The notes beneath the pieces are model-generated. The model saw only the letters and a list, made by a program, of their open reading frames with translations, was not told where the DNA came from and did not search any database. DNA of 6,076 bases from an uncultured Eubacteriales bacterium (GTDB lineage Bacteria > Bacillota > Clostridia > Oscillospirales > Oscillospiraceae), in the NCBI GenBank assembly GCA_900549705.1, contig URPI01000129.1, positions 1 through 6,076 of the forward strand, read 5' to 3'. Shown piece after piece: positions 5,486 to 6,076 of the stretch. The position numbers were made by a program, and so were the translations under genes. Each line of letters opens with the position of its first letter. Within the stretch, counting starts at the first letter, position 1.

Positions 5486-6067
5486 TTATTTTTCTGCCCG
5501 CAGCTTGCTCAGGGCAGCGGTTTCGCAGGCCGTCACTGCGGCGGTGGTGATGCCCAGCGCCTTGGCAACCTCCTCGGTACTCATGGGAAGCCCCTTCTCA
5601 AGACCAAACCGCATGGTCAAAATCCGTGCCTCCTGCTCGTCCAGCACGGACAGCATCTCGCTGATGCGCTGGCGCATCTGGAAATAGGCGGTGTCCTCCA
5701 CCGGCAGCTCGTCCTCGGCGGTTTCCTCCTTGGGGGCAGCCAGCTTCTCCGCCTTTTGCAGCAGCAAAATATCGGCCATGGTTTTTTCAATGGTCTGCGC
5801 CTGTTCCAGACTGATGTGCATTTCCTGGGCAATCTCCTCCAGGCCGGGATTTCTGCCAAGCTTGGTCAGCAGATGCTGGTCGGCAGCCCGGTAGTCCTGC
5901 AATGCCTTTTTCATCTTCTGGCTGATGCCGTTGCTGCGGGCTTGCAGCACAATGGCTTTCAGCACCGATGAACGGATGGCCTCGTCCCGCTGGGCGGCAT
6001 AGTCACCGCCCCGATATCCAGAAATTGCCTCCCACAGGCCGATGTTGCCCTCCTGAATCAGATCCAG
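5486..6067 (-). CDS. Atypical sigma-70-like protein, N-terminus cut by contig end
   Basis: The visible 194 codons (193 residues and a stop) open directly in sigma region 2.2 with LDLIQEGNIGLWEAI (1-15), an excellent match to housekeeping-type sigma factors. A region 3-like segment follows (about 50-94, GRNPGLEEIAQEMHISLEQAQ), then an acidic linker (EETAEDELPVEDT), then region 4 (about 135-192, VLDEQEARILTMRFGLEKGLPMSTEEVAKALGIT). Region 1 and 2.1 lie off the contig, so the GTG at 5965 is internal and not the start. Against E. coli sigma-70, W433, W434, Y430 and Q437 are replaced (E, A, Q, S), and in the -35 helix R584, E585, R588 and Q589 become T, A, T and A. The fold is kept but promoter contacts are largely lost. 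It is followed by cmk 21 nt downstream. It may be a divergent alternative sigma factor or a sigma-derived regulator; which one is not decided by the sequence. Confidence 0.8.
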   Translation of the reverse strand: MDLIQEGNIGLWEAISGYRGGDYAAQRDEAIRSSVLKAIVLQARSNGISQKMKKALQDYRAADQHLLTKLGRNPGLEEIAQEMHISLEQAQTIEKTMADILLLQKAEKLAAPKEETAEDELPVEDTAYFQMRQRISEMLSVLDEQEARILTMRFGLEKGLPMSTEEVAKALGITTAAVTACETAALSKLRAEK

Positions 6068-6076
6068 AGATCGGAA
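6068..6076. other. Residual Illumina adapter at right contig end
   Basis: The last nine bases, AGATCGGAA, match the start of the Illumina adapter and are the reverse complement of the first nine of the 11 bases at the left end (positions 3-11 read outward). The sigma-like reading frame is well matched to its family only up to base 6067. These bases are best treated as library sequence. Confidence 0.9.

Overview
The window looks like one complete short-read contig from a spore-forming member of the Clostridia with moderately high GC. It is most like the Oscillospiraceae/Ruminococcaceae side of the group, but the family assignment is inference. The evidence is a spoVA gene, a translational fusion of IspH with ribosomal protein S1 (a known clostridial arrangement), strong AGGAGG-type ribosome binding sites, and the UPF0237/UPF0210 gene pair. 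The first 11 and last 9 bases match the Illumina adapter, so the two truncated end genes are cut by library or assembly ends and not by biology.

Plus strand, 12-576: the 3' end of spoVAE (SpoVA dipicolinate channel) is followed by a 34-codon gene for a peptide that is 62% Asn+Gln. That gene has a strong Shine-Dalgarno and a possible forespore (sigma-G-like) promoter overlapping the end of spoVAE. Two hairpins follow. The second has A and T tracts on its two sides and looks like a bidirectional terminator.

Intergenic, 610-770: a 161-bp element folds back on itself along its whole length around a 5-nt loop at 688-692 and has about 21-bp imperfect terminal inverted repeats. It starts on the base after the stop codon of the converging gene and separates that gene from the shared terminator. 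It is best described as a palindromic MITE-like element or a structured repeat.

Minus strand, 771-2708 (transcribed right to left): a tight three-gene operon runs Dabb-domain protein, then UPF0237 ACT-domain protein, then UPF0210/DUF711 protein. In both junctions the Shine-Dalgarno overlaps or abuts the upstream stop codon. The function is unknown, but the ACT/UPF0210 pairing is a recognised conserved neighbourhood.

Minus strand, 2804-6067: an apparent operon runs from a truncated, unusual sigma-70-like protein to cmk (CMP kinase) and then the ispH-rpsA fusion, and ends at a strong intrinsic terminator. cmk and ispH overlap as TGATG, which suggests translational coupling. The fusion gene joins isoprenoid synthesis (last MEP-pathway step) to ribosomal protein S1. 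Inside it are a near-perfect Shine-Dalgarno just before an in-frame ATG at the start of the S1 part, and an AT-rich patch with a good sigma-A-type promoter about 250 nt upstream of that ATG. Together they suggest that S1 can also be made alone. The sigma-like protein keeps the fold signature but has lost most residues that contact the -10 and -35 elements.

No rRNA, tRNA, CRISPR array, transposase or intact mobile element was seen.
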